This document shows, one piece after another, positions 33,853-47,052 of a DNA stretch of 64,000 nt. Made by a program: the position numbers and the translations under genes. Position 1 is the first letter of the stretch, and each line of letters starts with the position of its first letter. This stretch comes from Epichloe hybrida (Eukaryota > Ascomycota > Sordariomycetes > Hypocreales > Clavicipitaceae): the NCBI GenBank assembly GCA_019022495.1, contig JAFEKR010000004.1:868001-932000 (forward strand), written 5' to 3'. The notes beneath the pieces are model-generated. The model made no database searches and was not told the origin of the DNA. It saw only the letters and a program-made list of their open reading frames with translations.

Positions 33853-36800
33853 ATTAAGAGACTTCCTTTAGTCTAAAAAGAAGGCTACCAAAAGAAACAA
33901 AGCAAACAATAATAGACCTAATAAACACGCTTTAGCCTCATAACCAACCCGGCCAGGGGACTCACACCCCCCTATCCAAAGCCGCGGTACTACTAGAAGC
34001 CTAGAATACCTAGTTTAAGATGCTTTAACTAATACTAGCACAGCAGGTAAGGGCAATTAAGAGCCTATAATAACACATATATACAAACCTAGAATTAGTA
34101 GCATAATAGAACTTCCTACTAAACGCCCTAATAAACCCTACTAGAATCAATCCGGATTATGTTTTACTTTAGGGGCTAGCCTTACCATCCCTTATATTAT
34201 AAATCCATTAAAAACCGATTCCTATAGGTAACCTATATAATAGTAATAAGGCTATATTCGCTACCTAGAAGTTCCTAATAAAATATAAGTTAGAGGTAAA
34301 TAAGGACTTTATTAGGTCTAATAAGGACTAATAGGTGTTTATTTACTAGAACCTATCACCTAAGGTTTAGGCTTAGATCGCATTATTCTTCAAGATAAGC
34401 TATATAAATAACTATAACCCCACGGCTTTCCTAACTTACTTAGAGACACTCTACGCAAATCCCTATAGATAGGAGATAGCCCTTATAGAACTTAACCAGA
34501 TAGAATAAGAGGCAGGGGAGCTATTTACTATATTTTTTATTTATTTTAAATAAAAACTCTCCCTAGTAGGGGGGACCTATTAGACTAAGGATATTAAGCT
34601 AGCTAAGCTTTAACGCGTACTTAATAAGCATATAAGAGAAATATCTGTTAGTAAGGGGATAAGCTAAATAGAATACTATATTATAGTTGCTTAGTACTAT
34701 AGTATTATAGTTAATATTAAATCTTATGCCTTAGAGGAGAAGTTTCAGAACTAACATAGACCCTAGCTAGGCTAACCTGCCCCCTAATAAACAGACCATA
34801 ATAGCAATACACCTATAATAGGAGTGTGTGCTATAATAACTTAATAGGGTAAGTAAAATAAGTTAAATAAGAAGGATAAGGGCCTAAAGAGAAATATAAA
34901 TTAGCTAAGGGCTAAGTAAGTAACTTAGGTAAAACTAACTAAACACCACTAAGAGGGGTACTACTTACGTTACAAATCTAAGGACTATTATATCTAGGAA
35001 TGTACCTTCCTCCCACCTTACTAACCTAAGGTCTAGATTAACTTATATAAGGTAGACATAGAAAGCATAGATAAGGAGGTTACTATAAACTCCTTAGAAA
35101 ATAAGTAGCCCTTAAGTAAAGTCTTATATAGGGGTAGAGGGGCTAGCTAGTGGCTATAGATTTAGATAAGTATAGCTAGTTTATAGATATAGATAGAGAC
35201 ATAGATTAATATATAGACTAACTACCTTTCTTAATCCTAGTACTCTTTAATATATATTTTTATATTAATATCTAGATTAATTATAGCTATAATTACTATA
35301 GTGCTATTAGCAAATTAGTAGTAAGATAGCTTAGCCTAGAGCTTATATAACTACTAAAATAAAGGCAGGTGCGTACTATAGTAGAAATAGAGAGAAAAAG
35401 GAGGTAATAAAGAGAGAAGTCCTTCTCTATTACCTATATAGTATAAGCTAGTATTAATATTAATAGGTAGGAGTTATTAGTGTACCTATATATTATCCTA
35501 GGTCTTACCTAGGACATTATCTTTAGTATGCTATAGCTAGAGCACTATAATATTATAATTTATGTAGCAAAACAGTAACTAGTAATTAGTGTAGCAAAGG
35601 GCCTTTATGTCTTAGAAGCCACTAAGCATAGGGGGGAAGCCCTAGTATAGGGGATTATTAGTTCCTTATATATAGCTAAGGCGTGACAGGCATAAAAGAT
35701 AAGGGATACTATAATAAGGTTTATAGCTATAAGCCTTAAAGAAATAATAATAGTGCTATAGATTACAGCGCCTAAAACAAAACTAGATAGCTTTAATATA
35801 GCTATATTATTAAGGGAATTAGCGGACTTTGTAGATCTTTTTAACAAGGCTAAAGCCAACAGCCTACCCCTACATAAGGGTTCCCTTAATTATTATATAT
35901 ATTTACATAGGAATCCAGACGGATCTAAACTAACACTCCCATAGGGTCCACTATATAACATGCTAAGGGATTAGTTATTAGAGGTTTATCGCTAGATAAC
36001 AGATCTAATAGATAAGGGCTAGATTCGTGCTAGCTTCTTGTTAGCTATAGCCCCTATCCTCCTTATAAAGAAAGCAAATAGGGGATAGTAGTTTTATGTA
36101 AACTATTACACACTTAATAAGATTATAGTATAGGACTAATATCCACTCCTGTTAATTAAGGAGACACTATGCTCCCTCTCCTAGGTGTGTTAGTTTATAA
36201 AGGTAAATATTTATGTAGCGTTTTATAAACTATGGATAGCTAAGGGTAAGGAGTATCTCACTACCTTTTACACTAGGTTTAGACTATTTAAATAGTTAGT
36301 TTATTTATTTAGCCTAGTAGGTACACTAGTAACCTTCTAATAGTATATTAATAAATCCTTAGGGAATACGTTAGGGGACTTTATAATAGCTTACCTTAAT
36401 AATATTCTAGTTTACTCTAGGGGATTAAGAAAGGACTATATAGTAAAGGTACGATTAATATTAGGACGCTTACGTTTTACAGGACTATACCTTAATATTA
36501 ATAAGTCTATGTTCGCTGTTAAAGAGGTCTAATACCTAGGATATATTATTATAGCAAAATGCTTAATTTATCCTAATCCCATAAAGGTAGCAGCTATAAG
36601 GGAATAGGTAGTACTTATAAAGCTATAGGGGGTCTAAAGCTTCTTAGGGTTTGCAAACTTCTATTATAACTTTATTAGTAACTTCTCTAAGTTAGTAGCC
36701 CCCCTTATTTATCTTACTAAGAGGAATACCCTATTTCACTAGGAACTAGAGGAGGATAAGGCTTTTAAGAGGCTAAAGAATACTTTTATTATATATCCTA

Positions 36801-39800
36801 TCCTAGCATAATAGGATCTAGACTACCTCATGGTAGTGGAGGCTAACTACTTAGGAATAGCCCTTAGTAGTTACCTCTTATAATTAGGACTAGATAGCGT
36901 ATTATACCTAGTAGCCTACCACTCCGCTAGTCTTATAGTATTACAAAAGAATTATATAATCTATAATAAGGAGCTGCTAGCTATCGTTTTATGCTTAAAA
37001 GCATAGTTAGTAAAGTTATAAGGCATCTCCTACCTATTTATAATTTATACGGACTATAAGAACCTAAAGTACTTTATAATACTAAGACTAATGTTAGAAT
37101 GGCAAGCTTAATAGGCAGACATGCTTGCGCTATTTAATTTCTATTTGCGTTACAAACCTAGCACGTAGGCGTAACACCTAGACGCCCTGTCTAGGAGGGA
37201 ATAGGACTAATATAAGGAGTCCTTAAGATAGGGATAGGTTCTATAGCTAATCATAATTATATAACTATCCCTATTACTAGAAACAGACCTAGATAAACCT
37301 GTTATAGCCTTATACACACACTAATTATCCCTACCTCTAGTAAGGGAGGCCCTCTTTACTAGCAAGCACCTTTAGGACCTTTAGGACTAGGCTATTATAT
37401 CAGACCCTATGTATAGTATATAACTAAAAGCTATTTAATAGGGTGCTAGGAAGTTTCCCCTAGAAGTAATAATAAGAGAATAGGTTACGGATTATTCTAT
37501 AAGCGCTTATAGCGCGCTATAATTCTAGGGGTGTATATAGGTCCTAGCCTAGGAACCCCTTATAATAACTCTTATCTAATAAAGTTATAACTTACTAGTT
37601 ATAAGTCACCCTAGCCATAACACCACGTTTTAAATTCTATAACAATAGTTCTATTAGGATAGAATATTATAGGATATAGCAAGATTTATTCGTAACTACT
37701 ACTGTGTTAGTAGCTATAAGAGCTATTAGTGATACTAGGGCTTACTAAAGCCTTTACTAATCCCTGATTGGTTTTGGTTATAAATCTCTATTAACTTTAT
37801 AATAAACTTACTAGCTTTATTACCTAAGCAACCTTAATACCTTATAGTTATTATAAATAGGCTATTAAAGTTTATGTAGCTTAAGGCTATAACCTCTATA
37901 AAAGCTAAGGATTATATAAAACGCTTTAAGATAGTTTAGTGGAGGTTTAGAGAATTCCCTTAGTTTATTATTATAGACTAAGGCTTAGACTAGTTAAGAT
38001 AATTTTAGATAACATTATACTCCCTAGTAGGGATAGATTAATTACTCTCTACGTTACACTATCCTTAGACTAATAGTGGTATAGAATAGGTAAACTAGGA
38101 GGTATAGGTAATTCTACACATCACTATTTCCTTCTTATAGTATAACTAGCTAGAATACCTTACTGCTTATTAACTAGTGATTAATAACAGGACCTTATTA
38201 GCTACTAGAGTAAGCCTAAATAGATTACTTCATGGATATAATCTCAAACTAATTTAAACCCAACTAGACATACCTGTGTTTATAACTACACCAAAGGGGA
38301 GAGCTATTTATTTCCTTAGCTATCTCCAAGAGGGTACCTATTTAGCTTAGGCCACAATAGCTTACACATAGTAATAGCAATAAGACATAACATTAGTATT
38401 AAGACACCTAGTAGAACGTTTTTAGGTTAGGGATAAGGTATAGCTATTACTTAGAAACATAAAGATAAACCGCCCCTTAAGGAAACTTAACTAGGTAGCT
38501 ATAAAGTATATAGTTATAGAAGTGCTATCCCCTCTTACAGTCTAACTTAATATAGTAAGGGGTATCTATCTGGTTTTTCACGTAGACCTTATTAAACATA
38601 TAGTAGAAGACCCGCTCCTAAGCTAATAGCTATAGGACTTACGCCTAAGTCCTAAATAGGTCCTAGTAGAGGGTAATAATAAGCTTATAGAGAAATATTA
38701 GGTTAAGCGAATTCTAGTAGCTTAGAACACATAGGGGCAAGGAGAATAATAGAATATCTTAGTTAAGTAAGTAAGATACTCCTAACTAATATAGGAGCCA
38801 CTAGAAAGTATAGAGAAGATATAAGCACCTAATAAATTTAAGGTAAAATAAGGTAATATATAAACTAATAATAAACTAAATTAATTTTAGAAAACTTATA
38901 TAGCTATAAAGACTTCTATAAGCACCCTAGACACCTACTTACTATATTTTACTACTACTTAATAAGAATACTTATCTAGTAAGTTATTACCCTAATTACT
39001 AGGAGAAGATAAATAAGAGGGCGCTACCTCTAGCTAAAGTTATACTACTACTACTATAGCTATAGCACCTTCTTTACTAGGTAATAGGTATAGTATAATA
39101 AGTTATTTATCTAGTTTATATTAGGTATAACCTAGAACTAGGATAGTATAGGTAAGGTTAGTATAGGGAGTATAAGCAGGAGGGGGTATAATAGAAAACC
39201 TAGTAGGAGGATAGTATATAGGAGAAGAATAGCTAGGAGGAGGAGGTATATTATTTCTAGCTAGAGAATAGCTAGCTCCTAATAACCTAGGAATATAATT
39301 ATAAGTTAAACCTAATATAGAAGGATAGCGCAAATAATACTAGTAGCAACACAAAGGAGATTCATTACTTAACCTAGTAATCTAAGAATATTAATAAATC
39401 TTATCTTAGTAATAAGGTAATAAAGCTTAGAGAAGCGTGGTAGACTAATTATATATCTCTATATGTATTACGCTTAGCCTACCTATAACTTATTAGTTCT
39501 ATTAGAATAAAACACCTATAACTTATTATATAAATTAAGCTATACTATAACTACCTAAAGGGCTAGTGCTAACAAAAGGGGTAATATTAAGACTAGTTAT
39601 ATTTATCACAGTAGTATTTATAGCTAGGGATACCCTAAGGGCTAACTAAATAGGAGCTAGGTTAAACTAAGCCTAGGTAAGGAGGGAGTTCCACTAATTA
39701 ATAAGGTAGTAATACCTTTAAGATAGGATAAGTATTTTCTTTTTTATTTCCTTAGTCTTTAGGACTCTAGGTTTAATAATATATATACCTATAGTAATCT

Positions 39801-40640
39801 CTGCCTTAATATCCTTTAATATATAATAGAGACATAGGTTAGTAAATAAGAGCCTAGTATACTAAACATAGGTAAGATATTACCTTTAACATAAAGAATA
39901 GGATTCCCTAGACTTAGGTAGGTAGTATTCTAGTATACTAGTAATAAGGGCTTATTTTACATATAGCCTATAAGGGTACTAAATAGATTAGGGGGTAGTA
40001 TATTATTTATTATTAGAGTTACCTTCTATAAGGAACTTACTAATAAAATAGGATAAGGGTGTTATAGGAGTAGCTAGAGATAGAGGAGGGTTAGATAGAT
40101 TATAAGGTATATCTAATAAGGGAGTAATTATCTAAGAAGTAAGGACTAATAGAAGAAAGGGAAGGTATAATAAAACTATAATAATAGATAGATAGTATTA
40201 TATAAGGGAAGGTAAGATATAATAAGGAACTAAGTAGGATATTTATATGTAGTTTAGTACTTATATTAGGTAATTAATAAACTAGTAGGGGCAGGGTTAG
40301 AGGCTATAATAAAATAATAGGTTAGTGGGGTAAACATATCACATACCCTTATTAGATAAATCACAAACTAGTGGGGGTAGGGGCTAGATATTATAATAAT
40401 AACAGGTTAGCAGGGTAAACGCGTTACGCGCATAACAACAGCATAATAAGCTAGCGGGACGTGGGTGTCACGCACCTAATAGTAATAAGTAGGGAATAGG
40501 ATTAAATATAATTAAATGCTTACTAGATAATTTATAGAAAGTTAGTAGTAAAGGTAGGAGTGATTTGCCTTATCCACTAATAGCATAATAAGGCACGCTA
40601 TAATAAAGGGATAGGCTTAATAAGACTAAGTAAGGGTATA
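33853..40640 (+). pseudogene. Gypsy B gag-pol remnant and 3' region
   Basis: Recognised with stops ignored: a degenerate zinc knuckle (34945-35015); reverse transcriptase (about 35830-36560, including LADFVDLFNKAKA and AYLNNILVYS at 36389-36418, where the catalytic DD pair is now NN); RNase H (about 36800-37200, with YNKELLAIV and a final DALSRRE); integrase (about 37560-38250, with LLKPLLIPDW); and a chromodomain tail (about 38690-38830, LVK-stop-VRYS). Another 1.8 kb of non-pol sequence precedes the 3' LTR. Confidence 0.85.
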
Positions 40641-40859
40641 TATAAGGGCTTAGGCTTTACCTAAGCATTTTTTATATAGTAGGAAAGGTAAGGGCAAGTA
40701 AGATTAGGTAAGGTAAGGAAAGGGGGGCTTACATAAGGAGCTAAGGGGGTATAAGGGGCATTACTAGGGATAGCCTCTTCTTCTTTCCCTTCTCTTCCCT
40801 AAGTCTCTTAATACCATATCAACGCCCTATTGCAGCCGCCTAGGGGCCAGTCCATAACA
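40641..40859 (+). repeat. 3' LTR of gypsy B
   Basis: Same 219-base length as its partner, differing mostly by RIP-type transitions in the first 60 bases. Confidence 0.9.
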
Positions 40860-43800
40860 GCTAGCGCTATTTAATATAGGCGTGGAATATTTAATAATTT
40901 ACCCTAAATTATTATTAAAATAGGATTAGAAGAATATAGAAAAAACAGAGATAACACTAGAAAGCGCAAGTAAGGATAAGATCCTACACTAGGGAATCCT
41001 ATATAGACTAGTTAAGGTAAAAGATAGTATAGGCTATATAAAGGTCTGCTAAGTTAGCTACTATATTACTAATATAGGAGAGGGAATGCTCCTAGGGATA
41101 GACTAGACCCTAGAATATAAACCTATAGTAATAGACTAGAAGTAAGGTTTCTAGAGGTTTCTAATAACCTAGGATTGTATTGCTTTTGCTACAGGTAAGT
41201 AATAACTTTATAAGGTAGCAAAGCAGTCTTCTATTACGCTATTACTAGCATTGCTAAAGATTAAGGTAGTTAACCTAGAGGCAATAGAAGAAGATACTAA
41301 TAAAAATTTACTAATAGGTAATATAATAAGTAATAACCTAAGTTATAGCGTAGTTATAGCAATAGTAGTAGAATATACCTACGCGTTAAAGAAGAAAAAA
41401 CTAAGAAGTGTGATAGTGCTCTAGGTAGTGTTTTGCGAAGAATTAGTAGTGCCCACATAAGAGACAGATAGTAATACACCCTTATAGTAAATTCTAGAAG
41501 AGTACATGAAATTCGCAAATATGTTTTTAAAGGAGCTAGCTAGTAAGCTCCTAGAATTAGGTAGTTACACTTATATAATTAAATTAGAAGAGGGAAAACA
41601 ACCACCCTAGGGACCTATATATAACCTAGCTAAAAAAGAGCTAGAAGTGCTTAGGGAGTACCTAGTAAGTGCGTAGGAGAAAGGGTAGATTAGAAGATTA
41701 ATAAGCCTAGTAGGAGCCCTGATTTTATTTATTCCGAAAAAATCAGGGAAATTAAGGCTTTATGTGGATTACAGGGGCCTCAATAGGATTACTATTAAAA
41801 ATAGGGCCCCTTTACTACTAATCTCCGAAATCCTTAATTAATTAGTAAGTGTAAAGATTTTTACGTTACTAGATCTTTAAGAGGCGTACTACTAGCTATG
41901 TATCCGCAAGGGTAATAAGTAGAAGATAGCATTTCGTTACTACTATAGGCACTTTAAATATCTTGTGATACTGTTTGGGTTAGTAAATGCGCTAGCCACT
42001 TTTTAGGAATATATTAATAATGCTCTTAAGGGGCTTGTGGATAAATTCTATATTATTTACCTTAATAACACCCTAATATATAGTAGCGACCCTATAAGAC
42101 ATATAGAGCATGTTAAAAGAGTGCTAGGGTGACTTTAGGACGCTAACCTCTACGTTAACCTTAAAAAGTGCTAATTTTTAGTTATAAAGGCAAAGTTCCT
42201 AGGTTTTATTATATCTAAGAAGGGCGTTAAGATAGAACCATTGCGGGTTAAAGCTATTATAACCTAGCTAATACCTAGTAGCGTGTTTAATATTTAATTA
42301 TTCCTTAGGTTTATAGGGTTTTACTAATACTTTATAAAATAGTATAGTAAAGTAGTAGTCCTACTAATAAACTATCTAAAGGGTATTTAACTAGTGGAGT
42401 TTAAGCTAGAGCCTAGTAAACTTATAGTATTTAGAGAACTCTAAAAGAAGTTCTAGGAGGCACTAATCTTAGTGTACTTTAACCTACTTTGTTCGCTAAG
42501 AGTAGAGATAAACGTATCTGGTTACGTAATTAGAGCTATACTTATAATATTAGTGCTAGGTAGCTAGCACCTAGTAGCGTATTTTTTAAGGAAGTTAACT
42601 AATATTAAACTTTACTACTTAACCCTAGATACTAAGTTATTAGTAATCTAAGAGGCGTTTTAAGCCTAGAGATATTACCTTATGTATTTAACTTATTAGA
42701 TTATAGTTATTATAGACTATCTAAATTATAAGTACCTAGCTATAAAGCTAAAGCTATCTAGCAGGTAGGTAATAGCGTTAGATAAGCTCTGTCTATTTAA
42801 TTTTAGGATTAAATATTATATAAGTAAGCTAAACCCTACTAATACCCTGTTAAGAAGAGTAGATTATATTAGTAAGGAGCGTAGGGCAAAGGCTATGTCC
42901 TTGTAGCTACCTAACTTCTTAGCTAAGTTTTTAAATACTAAGTAGCAAGGGCGCTATATATATAATAGTGTAGTTATAGGCCCTAAGGTTATATTACTTA
43001 GTGTAGTTAATAGTTTATTATAAGAATACTGCGAGGGCTATTTAAGCCTCTAGGGTTTTAAGAAGATATAACTTTATTATATTATTAAGGAACCTAATAG
43101 TCCTATAAAGCCTGTGAGTGGTACGCTAACTAGGTCTGCTTATTATAAGTAGTAAGGTTATGCCTTATCTATGTTTTCTAATATTTCTATAAGTCTGGCA
43201 AGCCTATAGGTTAGGAGTCTAGCTAGGTTAGTAGTTAGTAAGTAGTATAAGCGCCCCCTTAAAATACTGCTTAGCTATAATTTATCTATAAGTCTAAAAG
43301 CATACTATAAGCTAGCTACTTATAGCGGTGTTATAGCAAGAATATAGGTAGTCTAGTAAACCTCTTCTAAGTTTGCACGTAATGCTTATCCTATGTACGT
43401 AGAATTAAAGACTCTAATTTAAGTTATATTATTTTAAGTATAGTAAGGTAATAACTTTACTATAGGTTAGAGGAAGCTGCTTAAGAGTAGTAACCTAGAA
43501 GTATTATAGATATAGTCCGTCAGGCCCTCTAAGCTATTAATATTTAAGAATAGAGTTTTTGTTCTAGTTAGTATAAGAAAGGAAGTTATACTACTTACCT
43601 ATAATAACCTAGTAGTAAGCTACTAGGGAGTTAGCAGGACCCTCTGTTAGATTATAAGTTAGTATTACTAGCTAATAATAAAGAAAGACACTAAGTTATA
43701 TATATAAACTTACGTAAGCTACTAGACTTTAAAGCTAAGGCACTATAAACCTTATAGTAAGCTAGCTACACTGCTAGTGCCTAATTAGCCTTTTTAAGAA

Positions 43801-46785
43801 TTATTAATAGACTTTATTATAGGGCTACTACCTATGAAAGACATAAACTAGACCTATAATACGATCTTAGTTATTATAGACTGTTTTATAAAATATAGTA
43901 TTTATATCCCCGTTTTAACGTGTATAACTAGTAACAGGTTAGCTACTATATTCTTAGAATATGTTTTTAGGGATTATAGCGCTCTAGAGAGCATTATAAT
44001 AGATTGTGGTTTAACCTTCACTAGCAGGTTTTAGATAACCTTTTACTATCTTATTATAACTAAGCAGCAACTAAGCACCATATTCTACCCGTAAATAGAT
44101 AGTTAGATAGAACATTTAAACTAAGTTTTAAAGCACTATTTAAGAGCCTTTACTTACTTTAACTAAACCAATTAGGCTAATAACCTTTTAATAGCATAGT
44201 TTGCGTATAATATAAGCGCTTATTTAACTCATAGCTACACCCTAGCTAAGGCGCTACAAGGCTATAACCCTAGGGGACCGTAGCAAGTGGTTACAGATAT
44301 TCCTATAGTAAATAACTAGGTAAAAACTCATGCTATCACGCTAAAAGACAGACATATAGTAATTAAGCAGCTCCTAAGTAACTTATAGGCCTAGTATGTA
44401 AAACACTATAATAAGAAGCAGACCCTAATAAAGTTTAGCGTAGGTAACTATATTTTATTATCTATAAAGAATATTAACTTATAGTAACCTAGTAGGAAGC
44501 TAAGTATAAAGTACTTAGGCCCTTATAAAATCAAAAAGGTAATTAGTACCTATAGACTTATATACTAATTAAAGCTACTACCTAGAACGCATCTGTATAA
44601 TGTTTTTAATATTACTAACCTTAAACTATTTATAGGGGACTTATCTAGCGTAGAAGATATGTCCTTGCTACAAGATAACATTACAAATAATAAGCAGGAG
44701 TTTAAAGTTAAAAGAATTATATCGCATTATTACAACAGGAGACATTAGAAATACCTAGTTAAATAGAAGGGCTATAATACTTTAGAAAATTCTTAGGTAA
44801 AAAAAAGAGATTTTATTATAATAGATATTATTAAGGATTATAAGCAGTAACTAAGCAGCTAGTTCGCAGACATAGAGGTGTATTTAATAGATTTTAGATA
44901 GTAGTAGTAATATAAAAAAAAAAAAAAATCCAGATAATTTCTTAGACAACCTAACTTATAGTTACTTCACACTAATCACTCTATTAACACATTACCTGCT
45001 AGGCCCTTAGTAATCTTACTAGTAATAATAAGGGCGGAGGATTTATTCTTATTATTAGAAGAATCCCTCTCTCCGTATATATACATATAAAGCTTACTAG
45101 GGAGATCTAGCAGCCTAACATAAGTAGGAAGCGCAGATATATTAGTAGCAAGCTACTAGTAAGTTAGTAAAGCTATAAGCTAGAGCGTAGGAAGTACATA
45201 TAGATAGAAGATTTTACGTAATAAAATATAAACTATTAGAAATATTAATCTAGACTTCTAGATTAATAGTATTATTAAGTAGTAATATAGTAACTTATTT
45301 ATTAGCGTTAGTCTTATATATAACTTCTACTATAAGTTACGCTTGCCTTACCTACCTATGCTTATTAGTATTTTTAGTAGTTAGGAGTGTATTATAAAGT
45401 TTACATTTTATGTGTATTAGACGCTAGTAGCATATTAGCAGTAACTAAGTTATAAAAATAAGAGATATATATATTATTAAGAAAGTATGGATTATTATTA
45501 GGATTACTATAAGTATTAATACGCTTAAAGAGCGTATAGTATAACTAGGCAAACTAAGTAGTATACTAGTAGTATATTAGTATATGCATTAGTAGTAGGA
45601 AAGGGAGGATAAACCCTAGCGTAGTCCTTATTATTACACGTATAATAGGCGTATTTCATTAAGTTATCTACATAAGTTAGAAGTAACATATAGTAAGATA
45701 GTAGTAAAGTTATACTTAGAGAATTAGTATATTAGGTTAGGATAGATTTACCCTTAATAATATATTATAGCTTTGCACTATTACTATCTTTAGGTATAAT
45801 AGCTTATATTATAACCTACTATGTATAGCGGATGTAAGGAATTTTTATTCTACTAGCATTACTAGCTATAAGTTAGTAGGGTAAGCGCTAGGGGGACCTA
45901 GATATTATACTTATATAGAAATTTTAGAAGCTAAATATTTCTTACTAGGAGACTTTAAAGGGAATATTATAGGAGTCTTTAAAATAGAAGGAGGTAGTAG
46001 TAATAAAGTAGTTACTTATATTAAAGATATTATTAACTATTAGTAAGTTAGTAGTAATATACTATAAGAAACTTATAAGTAAAAGGTAAGCTACTAATAT
46101 TTTAGTGTTTAAGAGGATTTAGATATTTTAGATAAGAATAGACATAGATAATAAAGTAATACTATAGAATATTAGTAATTACTATAAGAGAAGCTATAAA
46201 ACTACTAGCTTATAGGTAGGGGTAACTTATAATACTAAGGGAGGATATAAAAGGAAGAAAAGTATATAGAAGTAAGGGGAAGTAAGCCTCTTTTATATTA
46301 GCCCTAGACCCCTAAGTAATTTATATACTATATATAGCTAATCTAGGAATTATAATATTTACGGTTATAGCTACTACTAGCAGATACACACACTAGCTAC
46401 AAACTCCTAGCAAGATTAATATAACATCCCTAATATTAGATAAGAAGTTATTTATTTTAAATAGCGTGTATTACCCTAACTATTTAACCTAATTATAAAA
46501 CTTAACATAGGTAGTCCGCTTACTTAGCGCTAATAACTTATTAGATAGAGGTATACACATTAGAGGTAATAAAGCAGTAAGTATATAGCTATCTATAATC
46601 TAGATATTATAAGGAAGATTACCTAGGTCCTAACGATATTTACCTTATTATTTAAAGCAGATATAATACCACGCACTAATAGTATAGCTAGTAACATAGG
46701 CATTACTATAGGTTATGCGTAGTAAATACACACTAGCTAAGTAGCTCTTTGTGATTAAGGATAATTATATATTAGGGGGGTAGCA
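40860..46785 (+). pseudogene. Gypsy A pol remnant and 3' region
   Basis: Continues gypsy A after element B. Reverse transcriptase is at about 41560-42330, with an almost intact [15 protein letters not shown] (41758-41802) and the active site reading YLNN (42058-42069) instead of YLDD. Integrase is at about 43600-44400 (YVSCQTLKPRHHKPYGK-like, then an IIDC strand). A chromodomain at about 44698-44860 shows EFKVKRI and KYLVK-stop-KGYNTLENS. A further 1.9 kb before the 3' LTR has no recognised domain. Confidence 0.85.
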
Positions 46786-47052
46786 TATTAGGAGCATAGA
46801 GGCTAGGGAGTCGCGGATAGGATAGTTATATAACAAAGCCCTTAGGTAAGCCTTAGCCTATACAAATAACTAAGTAGCTACTAGATAGCTATGTGCGTGT
46901 AGTAGGGTATTTAGATAAGGACTGCCTATAAGAGATGTGGAAGGTTAGAGTTTAAGACCTTTATGCACCTACCCCTAAGTAGTAGCTCTCTAGCTATAAC
47001 CAAGAACCTTAGCCTTTACTTCGTTTATGTCTCCCTGAACACAGTCGTGACA
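46786..47052 (+). repeat. 3' LTR of gypsy A
   Basis: Its first base pairs have decayed to TATTAGGAGCATAG. The last 60 bases (ttcgtttatgtctccctgaacac) are almost unmutated. Confidence 0.9.

Larger units (their letters stand above)
33634..40859 (+). mobile_element. Ty3/gypsy chromovirus B, the innermost insertion
   Basis: 7,226 bases with 219-base LTRs (33634-33852 and 40641-40859) ending ATAACA, and the perfect target duplication GCTAG (33629-33633 and 40860-40864). The order gag, zinc knuckle, reverse transcriptase, RNase H, integrase, chromodomain is recognisable. As the innermost layer it must be the youngest of the nested set, and it keeps more intact stretches. Confidence 0.92.
32002..47052 (+). 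mobile_element. Ty3/gypsy chromovirus A, itself interrupted
   Basis: LTRs of 267 bases (32002-32268 and 46786-47052) start TGTCAGGAGC and end GTGACA, with the target duplication ATAGC (31997-32001 and 47053-47057). A G-rich purine tract (aggggggtagca) precedes the 3' LTR. It inserted into copia copy 2 and later received element B (33634-40859). Its own length is about 7.8 kb. Reverse transcriptase precedes integrase, and a chromodomain ends pol. Confidence 0.92.

Noticed and set aside
35605..35859. 84-codon minus-strand open frame
   Set aside because: Antisense shadow of the gypsy B protease/reverse-transcriptase region, which is clearly readable on the plus strand.
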